From: Pseudomaricurvus alkylphenolicus | Lineage (GTDB): Bacteria; Pseudomonadota; Gammaproteobacteria; Pseudomonadales; Cellvibrionaceae | Reading direction: 5' to 3' | Length of the DNA stretch: 64,000 nucleotides | Assembly (NCBI RefSeq): GCF_011683955.1 | Contig: NZ_JAAQPI010000005.1 | Coordinates: forward strand, 310,001 to 374,000 | In this document: positions 56,791 through 64,000 of the stretch, one piece after another | Layout of the letters: each line of letters opens with the position of its first letter | Numbering within the stretch: position 1 is the first letter of the stretch | Notes under the pieces: model-generated | Database searches by the model: none | What the model was told of the DNA's origin: nothing | Seen by the model: only the letters and a program-made list of their open reading frames with translations | Program-made: the position numbers and the translations under genes

Positions 56791-59148
56791 TTAATTTAAA
56801 TGGGCATCCTGTGGCAGCCAGACGTCAAACTGGCTGCCCTGGTCCATGTCACTTTCAAGCTGCACAAAGCCGCCGTGCATTTCGGAAAACTCTTTCACCA
56901 ATACCAGACCCAGTCCGGTTCCCTCAATGGTATTTACTTCCGTATTGCTGATTTGGCTGAAGCGTTGGAACAGTCGCTTCTGGTCATCTGTACTGATGCC
57001 GATTCCTGTGTCCTTCACCGAAAATAAAACTCCACTGCGATCTTTATAGTCCATACCTTTGGCACTCAGTGTGATCTTTCCTTCGGGCGTGAATTTGATT
57101 GAGTTGGAAAGCAAATTCAGCAAAATTTGCTGTAGGCGGCGGCTGTCAGCTTGAATCAGAATGTCCGGTTGGGGCGTTTGCGTGACTATCATAAGATGTT
57201 TGTCCAATGCCAGCGGCCGGACCTTGTTAGATAGCTCCTGCATTAAATGGCAGACGCTGACTTTTTCCAGGTTCAACGTCATTTCACCAGCTTCAATTTT
57301 GGCAACATCCAAAACATCATTAATCAGCTCCAACAACTGCTCACCGTTACGTTTTATGATATCCAGCGAGTCCATCAACTTGGTATCGCGACGTTGTTCG
57401 TCGTTAGCGGTGCGAATCAGGCGCCGCGTAAAACCAATAATGGAATTGAGCGGAGTGCGAAGCTCGTGAGACATACTGGCCAGGAATTGGCTTTTGGCGT
57501 GGTTGGCGGATTCAGCCTGGGAGAGTGCCTTGCGCAATTGCGAGGTTTTTTCAATTACCTGCTGTCGAACCTGCATTTCCCGGCCGGTAATGAGCAACAA
57601 TAATGCACCGGTAACCCATACGAATAACATGGCACCGATCAGAGTCCACCAGGTGCTCCAGTCCTGATGATCCTTCAGATAGCGAGCGGTGGGTGTGATT
57701 TTAATGATCCACTGGCGGCCGGCGAAATCCAACGGTTTCTGCCAGGTAAATGCCGAGCGTTGTTGATTGTGGTTGCCATATAAGGTCACCGGGTGGTTTT
57801 TGTCGGTGACATCCGTAACAAGAATATTCAGATCCGAGCGGATCTGTTCCGTCAGATTCTCCTCCAGTAGCGTGCCGACATGAAATAGACCCGCTACCAA
57901 TCCGGCGAGTTCATTCGATTCCGCGTTGTCAACGCTGGGGAGATCTCTAGAGAAAACCGGTTGAAATACAACAATAGCGTTTTCACGGTCTCTGTTTCGA
58001 GCCAGCGTCAAGGGCGCGCTGGCGGAGATGGCACCCAGACGTCGGGAGCGCTCGATAGCGGCTGCACGACGCGGTTCGGTTCCCGGGTTAAAACCAATGA
58101 TGGGGTTGTTGTAGCCTGCTCCGGTTGAGTTATAACGAATCGCCAGATATTCATCGCGTGGAGCCGCAGACACCAGTTCCCCGTGGAACAGCTCTCGAAT
58201 ATAGGGGAGTGGTGCACCGTTTTGCCTGAGCTCTTCTTCAAATGCCCGGCGTTGATCATGGGGTACCCGCTCAATCCAGGAGATGATTTCCAGGCCTGGA
58301 AAATTGTGATTCAGTTGCCGATAAAAGCGTTCGAATTCATCAACGGTGACCTCTTCGCTGGCGATAAACAGACCTTTTACGGCACTTAATCCGGACAACA
58401 CGTAGCCCAACTGACGTTCAAAAATTTGCGTTTCAATCAAGGCCAGCCGGGTAAAATCGTCGCCGATACGCTCCTGGGCGGAATCCCTCGTCCACGCGAA
58501 CAGTGCGACCGCAATGGTGAAAACAAACGCCAGGGGCAGGGCAATCTGAATTCGACGGGAGGAGAGCTCTTGCGGTTGTTTCTGGGACAGGATCAACAGA
58601 AGCGGCGTGAACACCAATACCCCTATAACATCTCCCACCCACCAGGTAATCCAGCTCAGTCCCAGGGTTTCTTGACTGATCAGGCCAACTCCATAGAGAT
58701 TCAAACTGCCGCCGCTGGCTCCAACCAGGCAGGCGACCGGGCCGCCCAGCAGCGAAAACACTGCAATTTCGCGGATTTCTACAAACGCGGTGGGAAAGCC
58801 CACGTAGCGCCTTACCAGCCAGGTACCCAACAGGGCCTGGAGAGATGCGCCCAGGCCAATGGGCAAGGCAATTCGCGCGCTGTGAAGCAATTGATGCATT
58901 TCAATGCCACTCAGGCTTTGCATCGTATTGAGCAGGGCTGAGCCGAGGAATACACCGGGTACTGCCCGGTACCCCCAGAGCAACACCGCCGCCAGCGCAA
59001 TCCCGGATGGAGGCCAGACCGCTGAGGCAAAGCCCGGGGGGATGGCCAGCAGCAGTCCCAGCTTGCCGGTCAGAAAATACGCCAGTGCAACCAATAGTAT
59101 GATGGCCAGCGCAGGTGTCTGGCGAGCTTGAATGTCAGTGCTGATCAC
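56791..59148 (-). CDS. MASE1-CHASE membrane histidine kinase
   Basis: 785 residues. An N-terminal MASE1 region of several transmembrane segments (about 10-220, YFLTGKLGLLLAIPPGFASA and VWPPSGIALA) is followed by a periplasmic CHASE domain (about 250-480, FPGLEIISWIERVP), another membrane segment (LIGAMLFVWVTGALLLLITG), a coiled coil, HisKA (SMSHELRTPLNSIIGF) and HATPase (LLNLLSNSIKF, VKDTGIGIS, GTGLGLVLVKEF). It has no receiver domain, and no response regulator gene is adjacent, so it is an orphan kinase. MASE1 and CHASE suggest sensing of small external or membrane-associated ligands. Confidence 0.92.
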   Translation of the reverse strand: MISTDIQARQTPALAIILLVALAYFLTGKLGLLLAIPPGFASAVWPPSGIALAAVLLWGYRAVPGVFLGSALLNTMQSLSGIEMHQLLHSARIALPIGLGASLQALLGTWLVRRYVGFPTAFVEIREIAVFSLLGGPVACLVGASGGSLNLYGVGLISQETLGLSWITWWVGDVIGVLVFTPLLLILSQKQPQELSSRRIQIALPLAFVFTIAVALFAWTRDSAQERIGDDFTRLALIETQIFERQLGYVLSGLSAVKGLFIASEEVTVDEFERFYRQLNHNFPGLEIISWIERVPHDQRRAFEEELRQNGAPLPYIRELFHGELVSAAPRDEYLAIRYNSTGAGYNNPIIGFNPGTEPRRAAAIERSRRLGAISASAPLTLARNRDRENAIVVFQPVFSRDLPSVDNAESNELAGLVAGLFHVGTLLEENLTEQIRSDLNILVTDVTDKNHPVTLYGNHNQQRSAFTWQKPLDFAGRQWIIKITPTARYLKDHQDWSTWWTLIGAMLFVWVTGALLLLITGREMQVRQQVIEKTSQLRKALSQAESANHAKSQFLASMSHELRTPLNSIIGFTRRLIRTANDEQRRDTKLMDSLDIIKRNGEQLLELINDVLDVAKIEAGEMTLNLEKVSVCHLMQELSNKVRPLALDKHLMIVTQTPQPDILIQADSRRLQQILLNLLSNSIKFTPEGKITLSAKGMDYKDRSGVLFSVKDTGIGISTDDQKRLFQRFSQISNTEVNTIEGTGLGLVLVKEFSEMHGGFVQLESDMDQGSQFDVWLPQDAHLN

Positions 59149-59276
59149 TAAGGTCTCTCTGGCCGGTCCCAGGGTTATGCCTGCAAATTATAGCAGCGGC
59201 TGGGGATAGTCACCCTTAAACTATGGACATCCGGCTTGACCTCGATAACACTGAAACTTAGTATGGTTAACTTCGC

Positions 59277-59288
59277 TTAAACGTTTAA
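59277..59288. promoter_or_regulatory. TTAAACGTTTAA palindrome upstream of the nucleoside transporter
   Basis: A perfect 12-bp palindrome with a central CG, 26 bp before the GTG start. This is the shape of LacI/PurR-type sites, though no regulator gene is near. Confidence 0.4.
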
Positions 59289-59314
59289 CTTGAATAAAAG
59301 GGGTAACCCCAGCT

Positions 59315-60529
59315 GTGATTGGTCTGATTGGCATTTTTGCCCTGTTATCTCTTGCGTTCCTCCTGTCTGAAAACCGCGGCGCTATCAACTGGCGCACCGT
59401 GATTGGTGCCTTTGCCATACAGGCCAGTCTGGCGGCGCTGGTACTTTATGTGCCTGTAGGAAAGGACATCCTTGCCGGAGCGGCCAATGGCGTCCAGCAC
59501 GTGATTGACTACGCGGATGTGGGCGTAACCTTTATGTTTGGTGAACTAGCCGGTGATTCATTGGGTTTTATCTTTGCGGTCAAGGTGTTGCCCATCATCG
59601 TATTCCTCTCAGCACTGATGTCGGTGCTCTATTTTTTGGGCTTAATGCAAAAAATCGTCGGCTTTATCGGCGGTCTGATCCGCACAGCGCTGGGCACCAG
59701 TAAGGCGGAATCACTGTCGGCCACCGCCAATATCTTTGTCGGCCAAACTGAAGCCCCGCTGGTGGTCAAGCCCTACATCAAACAGATGACGGACTCTGAG
59801 CTGTTTGCGGTAATGTCCGGCGGTCTGGCCTCCATCGCCGGGGCGGTAATGGCCGGATATGCCAGTATGGGGGTAGAGCTGAAATACCTGATTGCAGCCA
59901 GTTTTATGGCCGCGCCGGGAGGGTTGTTAATGGCCAAAATCATCAAGCCTGAGGTGGACACTCCCCGCGACGATATGAGCCACGCCGAGTTTGATGAGGG
60001 TGAGGCCCCGGCCAATGTCATTCACGCCGCCGCCAACGGCGCCCTGACCGGTATGCAACTGGCCATGAACATTGGTGCCATGCTGGTTGCGTTTATCGCT
60101 CTGATCGCACTATTGAACGGTATGATCGGTGGAATCTGCGCTCTGTTTGGCTTCGAGGGCGTTACTTTGCAGCAATTGTTCGGCTACATGTTATCGCCGC
60201 TGGCGTTTGTCCTGGGCGTCCCCTGGGAGGATGCGCGGGACATTGGCAGTCTCATCGGTCAGAAGCTGGTCCTTAACGAGTTTGTGGCCTATGTGGATTT
60301 TCTCAATATGCGCGAAGGGCTTTCAAAGGAGGCCCAAATCATTGCCACCTTTGCCCTGTGTGGCTTCGCCAATCTCTCATCCATCGCCATTTTGCTGGGG
60401 GGACTGGGTGGCCTGGCGCCTGAGCGGCGCAGCGATATCGCAAGATTGGGACCCAAAGCAGTAGCCGCCGGCACATTGTCCAACCTCATGAGCGCCACCC
60501 TGGCCGGGCTGTTCATCAGCCTGGGCTGA
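59315..60529 (+). CDS. NupC-family concentrative nucleoside transporter
   Basis: 404 residues with about ten hydrophobic segments, including [20 protein letters not shown] and [20 protein letters not shown]. Family motifs [13 protein letters not shown] and [17 protein letters not shown] are present, and FVAYVDF and [17 protein letters not shown] lie near the C-terminus. It imports nucleosides with a cation gradient. The start is GTG at 59315; AAGGGG stands about 13 bases upstream. The following phosphoribosyltransferase gene suggests a joint salvage role. Confidence 0.93.
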   Translation: MIGLIGIFALLSLAFLLSENRGAINWRTVIGAFAIQASLAALVLYVPVGKDILAGAANGVQHVIDYADVGVTFMFGELAGDSLGFIFAVKVLPIIVFLSALMSVLYFLGLMQKIVGFIGGLIRTALGTSKAESLSATANIFVGQTEAPLVVKPYIKQMTDSELFAVMSGGLASIAGAVMAGYASMGVELKYLIAASFMAAPGGLLMAKIIKPEVDTPRDDMSHAEFDEGEAPANVIHAAANGALTGMQLAMNIGAMLVAFIALIALLNGMIGGICALFGFEGVTLQQLFGYMLSPLAFVLGVPWEDARDIGSLIGQKLVLNEFVAYVDFLNMREGLSKEAQIIATFALCGFANLSSIAILLGGLGGLAPERRSDIARLGPKAVAAGTLSNLMSATLAGLFISLG

Positions 60530-60648
60530 TCGGCCGTACAGCAAATACTTCTGTAGAACAAAAACTGCTCGATTCAGGTCGAGAGCGGCGGGGGATAATG
60601 GTACTATTCGCGCCTCAAAAATTGTGAACTGTAAAACTGGAGACAAGT

Positions 60649-61218
60649 GTGGAAAAGGTGTTTATCAGCTCCCAGCAACTGCTGGAAGATTCCTTCAATC
60701 TGGCCCTGAGCGTCTATGAAAGTGGATTCAGGCCCAACTATATCGTCGGTGTATGGCGTGGTGGGGCTCCAGTCGGCATCGCCGTCCAGGAAGTGCTGGA
60801 TGTAATGGGAGTGGAGTCTGATCATATCGCCATCCGCACTTCGTCCTACACCGGTATTGGCGAGCGGGATAAGAGAGTACGGGTTCACGGCCTGACTTAT
60901 CTGATCAAACGCCTGGAGTCTGAAGATTCGCTGCTGATTGTCGATGATGTGCACGATACTGGCTTGAGTATCGAGCAAACGATTATGGACCTGCGCGAGG
61001 CCTGTAAGAAGAACACTCCGGAAATCCGTATCGCGACCCCTTACTACAAGCCCGGCAACAATCAGGCGCGCCAGGTACCTGATTACTATATACACGAGAC
61101 CGACAAGTGGCTGGTATTCCCACACGAGCTGCACGGTTTGAGTCTGGATGAAATCCGCGAGCATAAGCCTGAACTGGCGAAAGTGGCGGACAAGCTGATC
61201 AAGCTGAAGAATAACTGA
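60649..61218 (+). CDS. Purine phosphoribosyltransferase-family protein
   Basis: 189 residues, type I PRTase fold. The PRPP motif is LLIVDDVHDTGLS, and GVWRGGAPVGIAV is the N-terminal PRPP/pyrophosphate loop. It likely converts hypoxanthine, xanthine or guanine and PRPP to the nucleotide, but the base specificity is not settled by the sequence. The start is GTG at 60649 behind GGAG. It follows the nucleoside transporter on the same strand. Confidence 0.88.
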   Translation: MEKVFISSQQLLEDSFNLALSVYESGFRPNYIVGVWRGGAPVGIAVQEVLDVMGVESDHIAIRTSSYTGIGERDKRVRVHGLTYLIKRLESEDSLLIVDDVHDTGLSIEQTIMDLREACKKNTPEIRIATPYYKPGNNQARQVPDYYIHETDKWLVFPHELHGLSLDEIREHKPELAKVADKLIKLKNN

Positions 61219-61319
61219 GTTTTCGGCAGCTCAGATCGATGTGAAACTCTTCGCATCATCGACTAAGGTTTTGATAGGACAACAGAAAACCTGTCAGGAC
61301 TTGATGGAGTGCTCGCCCC

Positions 61320-62204
61320 ATGCCCCAGCTTCTGCTCGAAATGGTACCACCGACCCGTAATGAAGGCGTCGCAGGACTCGAACAGAAGCTGGCTTATATC
61401 CAAGAGGTGGCATCGGCGTCGCCTCTGGAAGCCGTCAATATTCCCGAAATTCACCCGGAAAGCAGTCACGACAAGGGGGCGGTGCGCCAGAACCGGTTTG
61501 AAGATCGGATGGAGCCCAGGCAGTTTGCCCGTCATATCCGGGAAACCTGTGGTCTTGAGTGCATTGTTAACCACGTGGTGGTGCATACGCCCGAATTACA
61601 ATTTAAGGATTGGCTGCGCCAGACCCGGGAAGAATTTGGTATCGGTCAAGTGGTGTTTGTCGGGGGTGAACACCATGATGTGAGTTATCCCGGGCCGGAT
61701 GTCTGCAAAGCCAACCAAATCGCACGTGAGCTGTTGCCGGAGTTGCGAATTGGCAACATTTGTATCCCCAGCAGGAAGGATGAGGCTCGTCGGGTTAAGC
61801 AAAAATGTCATTCCGATGTGGATTTCTTTACCACCCAAATCATCTATGAATTTGAGGGCTTGTGGGCATTTTTTGAAAATCTACAGAGCGCGGGTTCCAT
61901 CAGCCAAACCTTCTATATCAGCTTTTGCCCTCTAAGCAGCGAGCGCAACCTGGAGTTTCTTCGATGGCTGGGAGTGGTCTTCAGTCCTCAACTAAGCGAA
62001 CGGTTGCAAGCGGACACCGGGAAAATGCAGCAAAGGTCCTGTGAACAAATCCTCGCCATATGGCAGCAATTGAAGGGTCACCTGGAGCAATCAGAGCTGG
62101 ATCTTTGCATAAATCTTTGTCCGATAGGAAAGGTTTCGTCTGCCTTATGTCGACAGCTGGCTTTCCAATTGCTAAAAGAATATGAGGCATCCGATTCTGT
62201 CTAG
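61320..62204 (+). CDS. Methylenetetrahydrofolate-reductase-like protein
   Basis: 294 residues, TIM-barrel MTHFR superfamily and the same length as E. coli MetF. EMVPPTRNEG near the N-terminus and FFTTQIIYE near residue 175 are the recognisable family segments. It diverges from MetF in FAD-contact regions and might be a mycobacterial-type, flavin-independent member. If functional it makes 5-methyltetrahydrofolate from the methylene form. It is 11 bp upstream of the PilZ gene. Confidence 0.7.
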   Translation: MPQLLLEMVPPTRNEGVAGLEQKLAYIQEVASASPLEAVNIPEIHPESSHDKGAVRQNRFEDRMEPRQFARHIRETCGLECIVNHVVVHTPELQFKDWLRQTREEFGIGQVVFVGGEHHDVSYPGPDVCKANQIARELLPELRIGNICIPSRKDEARRVKQKCHSDVDFFTTQIIYEFEGLWAFFENLQSAGSISQTFYISFCPLSSERNLEFLRWLGVVFSPQLSERLQADTGKMQQRSCEQILAIWQQLKGHLEQSELDLCINLCPIGKVSSALCRQLAFQLLKEYEASDSV

Positions 62205-62215
62205 CGGAGGTAGCT

Positions 62216-62653
62216 ATGCCAGACAATAAACGCCAGTATTTTCGCCATCAGACTGATATTCCCATTGCGGTCAATGTTGCCCGGGAGAGTGCACTGCCCC
62301 ATACACCGTTGATCAATATTAGTGTTGGTGGGCTTTGTTGCGAAGCGGATGGTTACATCTCAGAGGGCACGCCTATCGATATCGCAATTACTTCAGACAA
62401 GCCACTCTACCGCGGCAGCGGAATCGTCAGCTGGTGTCGGGAGAAGACCAATCACCGCTTTGAAATTGGCGTGAGTTTCAGCAACATGGAGGAGGTGTTT
62501 CGGGCCCGGATGGTGGAACAGGTCTGTCGTATCGAGCAATACAAGCTGGACGTATTGGCGGCTGAGGGGCGGGAGCTGAGCATAGAGGAGGCGGCTAACG
62601 AGTGGATTGATAAGTTTGCCGCTACCTTTGCCAGCGACTTTCAGCAGATGTAA
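62216..62653 (+). CDS. PilZ-domain c-di-GMP-binding protein
   Basis: 145 residues. The c-di-GMP motifs are RQYFRH near the N-terminus and NISVGGLCCEA (a variant of D/NxSxxG). GSGIVSWCREKTNHRFEIGV completes the barrel, and a helical C-terminal tail follows. With the hemerythrin-GGDEF protein it is the second c-di-GMP gene in the window. Close spacing suggests joint transcription with the MTHFR-like gene. Confidence 0.88.
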   Translation: MPDNKRQYFRHQTDIPIAVNVARESALPHTPLINISVGGLCCEADGYISEGTPIDIAITSDKPLYRGSGIVSWCREKTNHRFEIGVSFSNMEEVFRARMVEQVCRIEQYKLDVLAAEGRELSIEEAANEWIDKFAATFASDFQQM

Positions 62654-62905
62654 TCCCTCATACCCCTATTTCTTCACTGCATTCACAATACCACTTCGTT
62701 GCCCCTTCACATTAATGATCAACCCGAGTCATCATAAATGATGCTTGGCGCATAATTCATCTTTTGACCTGTGTCAATCAAAGTCCCGAAAACAGAAAAA
62801 GCGCTTAAAGCGCAACTTGGGACCTGAGTACAATGCCTCAGTAGCAAAAACACACGGCATCGCTCCCTGTCCTTTATGCGACAGTGCGAGCGTGAGGGTA
62901 AGAGC
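62654..62905. other. Short gap with a small palindrome
   Basis: About 250 bp without a gene. GCGCTT-A-AAGCGC at 62801-62813 is a small perfect dyad ahead of the HTH-receiver gene and may be an operator or hairpin. Confidence 0.35.
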
Positions 62906-63481
62906 GTGAAGGACAATTCATCCGAGCGGGTGTATCTCACTCCACAGCAGGTTGCCGACCGGCTCATGGTATCGACCGCCTCCGTACGTCTGTGGGCCAG
63001 TAATGGGCTTTTGCCGGCCGTGACCACGGCCGGCGGACATCGCCGTTTCCTGGCGGAGGATATAGGTGCATTTGAGCAGGCCCGCCGGGAGAGAACAGAG
63101 GAAAGACGCGGATTGGATCTGCTGGTGATCACCGGTGATGATCAGCTGAGCCGACTGGTACAGACCCTACTTTGTGAGCACCCGGAGGTGGCCTCGGTTG
63201 CTGTCGCGGGCGGGCTCTTTGATGCGGGCAGAGAATTTGAGCGTCGGCATCCATCGGTGTTGATGCTGGATCTGCCCATCCCGGGATTAGACGTCATTGA
63301 GCTGAGCAAAGCTCTCAATTCCACATCTGCCACGGTCAATTTGCGCCTGGTGGGGGTCGGCTCCCCGGATTTCCTTGAAACAGCTACAGACGAAGCGGCT
63401 GCTTTCGACGCCTTCGTCAGCAAGCCATTCGACGAGGCGACCCTGCTGGAAATTCTTTCTCTGGATCTTGAGCCCGTCTGA
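62906..63481 (+). CDS. N-terminal HTH fused to C-terminal receiver domain
   Basis: 191 residues. An excisionase/MerR-type helix-turn-helix (about 10-50; LTPQQVADRLMVSTASVRLW, then GLLPAVTTAGGHRRF) is followed by a response-regulator-like domain. The receiver has an acidic pair D78-D79, a phosphoacceptor D122 in MLDLPIPG, a Ser near 153 and Lys173 in SKPF, so it looks functional. In most response regulators the receiver comes first; here it comes last. I chose GTG 62906, which follows GAGGG; an ATG at 62876 lacks a ribosome site. Confidence 0.8.
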   Translation: MKDNSSERVYLTPQQVADRLMVSTASVRLWASNGLLPAVTTAGGHRRFLAEDIGAFEQARRERTEERRGLDLLVITGDDQLSRLVQTLLCEHPEVASVAVAGGLFDAGREFERRHPSVLMLDLPIPGLDVIELSKALNSTSATVNLRLVGVGSPDFLETATDEAAAFDAFVSKPFDEATLLEILSLDLEPV

Positions 63482-63813
63482 TTGCCAACCTTTAACCCGA
63501 TATAAAACCTTGAGCCGGTTCGATTAACCACCAGACTGGGATTTTCACCTGTTTTGGGGGCCAAACCAACGAGTTAACGAGTGTCCAGAGACTGTGGTAA
63601 GGTGTGGCCGTGCCGCTCTCCCACGTGGATTGGGGGTTGTCCGTAGGGAGCGAGGAATTCGAAAATTCGATTTCAGATCTTTTGGGTCCGGCCGATCTAT
63701 TGAAAACACAATAAATAAGTCAAAGGGGAACCACTGACAAAGGATTGTGACAGGTGCCATGTAAGATACGCTCCGGCCCTGAGGATTGTGAGTGAAACCA
63801 GAGAACAAAAACT
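63482..63813. other. Gene-free stretch before the last gene
   Basis: About 330 bp with no supported gene. A minus-strand ORF of 87 residues here looks spurious (Pro/Arg-rich, no domain). TTCGAAAATTCGAATTT-like short dyads occur near 63660, without a clear function. Confidence 0.5.
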
Positions 63814-64000
63814 ATGTTTGTAAAGGCTAAACAATTTCGTGAAGTCGACGCCCAGCGTGTTCAGCTGGAGCGCACCTGTCAACGTCAGGAAGACGAGCTG
63901 CAAGCCGCTAATCAGCGCATTGCCGAACTTGAGGCACAATTGCAGGAGCAATCCAGCCAGCCCAGTGATCTCGGGGTTATGCGGGTAGCAGTGAAAGGGC
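63814..64000 (+). CDS. Coiled-coil protein, 5' part only (gene runs past the window)
   Basis: Only the first 62 codons are in the window. They encode MFVKAKQFREVDAQRVQLER, then a heptad-like Glu/Gln/Ala-rich coiled coil (QAANQRIAELEAQLQEQSSQ). This resembles the N-terminus of soluble methyl-accepting-chemotaxis-type proteins, but the fragment is too short to decide. No clear ribosome site precedes it. Confidence 0.5.
   Translation, partial: MFVKAKQFREVDAQRVQLERTCQRQEDELQAANQRIAELEAQLQEQSSQPSDLGVMRVAVKG

Noticed and set aside
62773-62786. TGTCAATCAAAG as a possible FNR half-site
   Set aside because: Only one half matches; the second arm is missing.
63545-63808. Minus-strand ORF of 87 codons
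   Set aside because: Pro/Arg-rich translation, no ribosome site or domain. It overlaps the start of the coiled-coil gene's promoter region.

Overview
The window looks like chromosome of a free-living, probably marine or aquatic gammaproteobacterium with moderate GC. The general affinity (Cellvibrionales/Spongiibacteraceae-like) is inferred from the mix of a YbiT-type ABC-F ATPase, a complete glycogen operon, a TonB-dependent receptor and many acyl-CoA/steroid-type catabolic genes. No 16S rRNA, tRNA, phage or CRISPR was found, so taxonomy stays an inference.

Layout. 1-3.2 kb: an MBL-fold hydrolase and a MarR regulator sharing a 17-bp operator, then a hemerythrin-GGDEF protein. 3.4-7.2 kb: TetR, TonB receptor and SDR dehydrogenase. 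7.4-7.9 kb: a perfect 28-bp inverted repeat interrupted by a MITE-like element. 7.9-13.6 kb: a catabolic module (double-hotdog hydratase, aldehyde dehydrogenase, Cys-less thiolase-like aldolase, DUF35-MaoC fusion, TetR). 14.7-28.3 kb: complete glycogen operon malQ-glgB-glgX-glgP-glgC-pgm-glgA. 28.3-32.6 kb: PsiE-like membrane protein, a split tandem universal stress protein and a Tat-exported molybdenum hydroxylase pair. 32.7-36.3 kb: ferredoxin-reductase-like protein and CrtI-like flavoprotein, divergent from a TetR gene. 36.4-38.0 kb: ybiT. 38.1-47.1 kb: a second catabolic module with a FATP-like CoA ligase and three acyl-CoA dehydrogenases on the minus strand, divergent from DUF35, acyl-CoA dehydrogenase, thiolase-like protein and an NTF2-like protein. 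47.1-47.4 kb: a second repeat element. 47.5-50.0 kb: LuxR regulator divergent from a KshA-like Rieske oxygenase. 50.0-52.1 kb: slipin/NfeD pair. 52.2-56.8 kb: homogentisate pathway (maiA, fahA, hmgA), MarR and a VOC protein. 56.8-64 kb: MASE1-CHASE histidine kinase, nucleoside transporter, phosphoribosyltransferase, MTHFR-like protein, PilZ protein, an HTH-receiver fusion and the start of a coiled-coil protein.

How the parts fit. Six copies of a TTGA...GAATTCAA-type operator lie in front of the first hydratase, the first aldolase, the TetR gene at 12.9 kb, and both sides of the divergent promoter at 43.5-43.8 kb. They tie the two catabolic modules, 30 kb apart, into one likely regulon. Activation by a CoA ligase, dehydrogenation by paired acyl-CoA dehydrogenases, hydration by MaoC proteins, retro-aldol cleavage by DUF35-associated thiolase-like proteins and aldehyde oxidation is the logic known for bile-acid/steroid side-chain degradation in proteobacteria. 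The KshA-like oxygenase and LuxR regulator point the same way. The substrate is inferred, not shown.

The most promising less-described elements are this regulon with its order-swapped DUF35-MaoC fusion, FNR-type boxes in front of the oxygen-linked genes (hemerythrin-GGDEF and KshA-like), the nested mobile element at 7.5 kb and its partner copy at 32.6 kb, the N-terminal HTH/C-terminal receiver protein, and the operator-linked flavoprotein/reductase pair.
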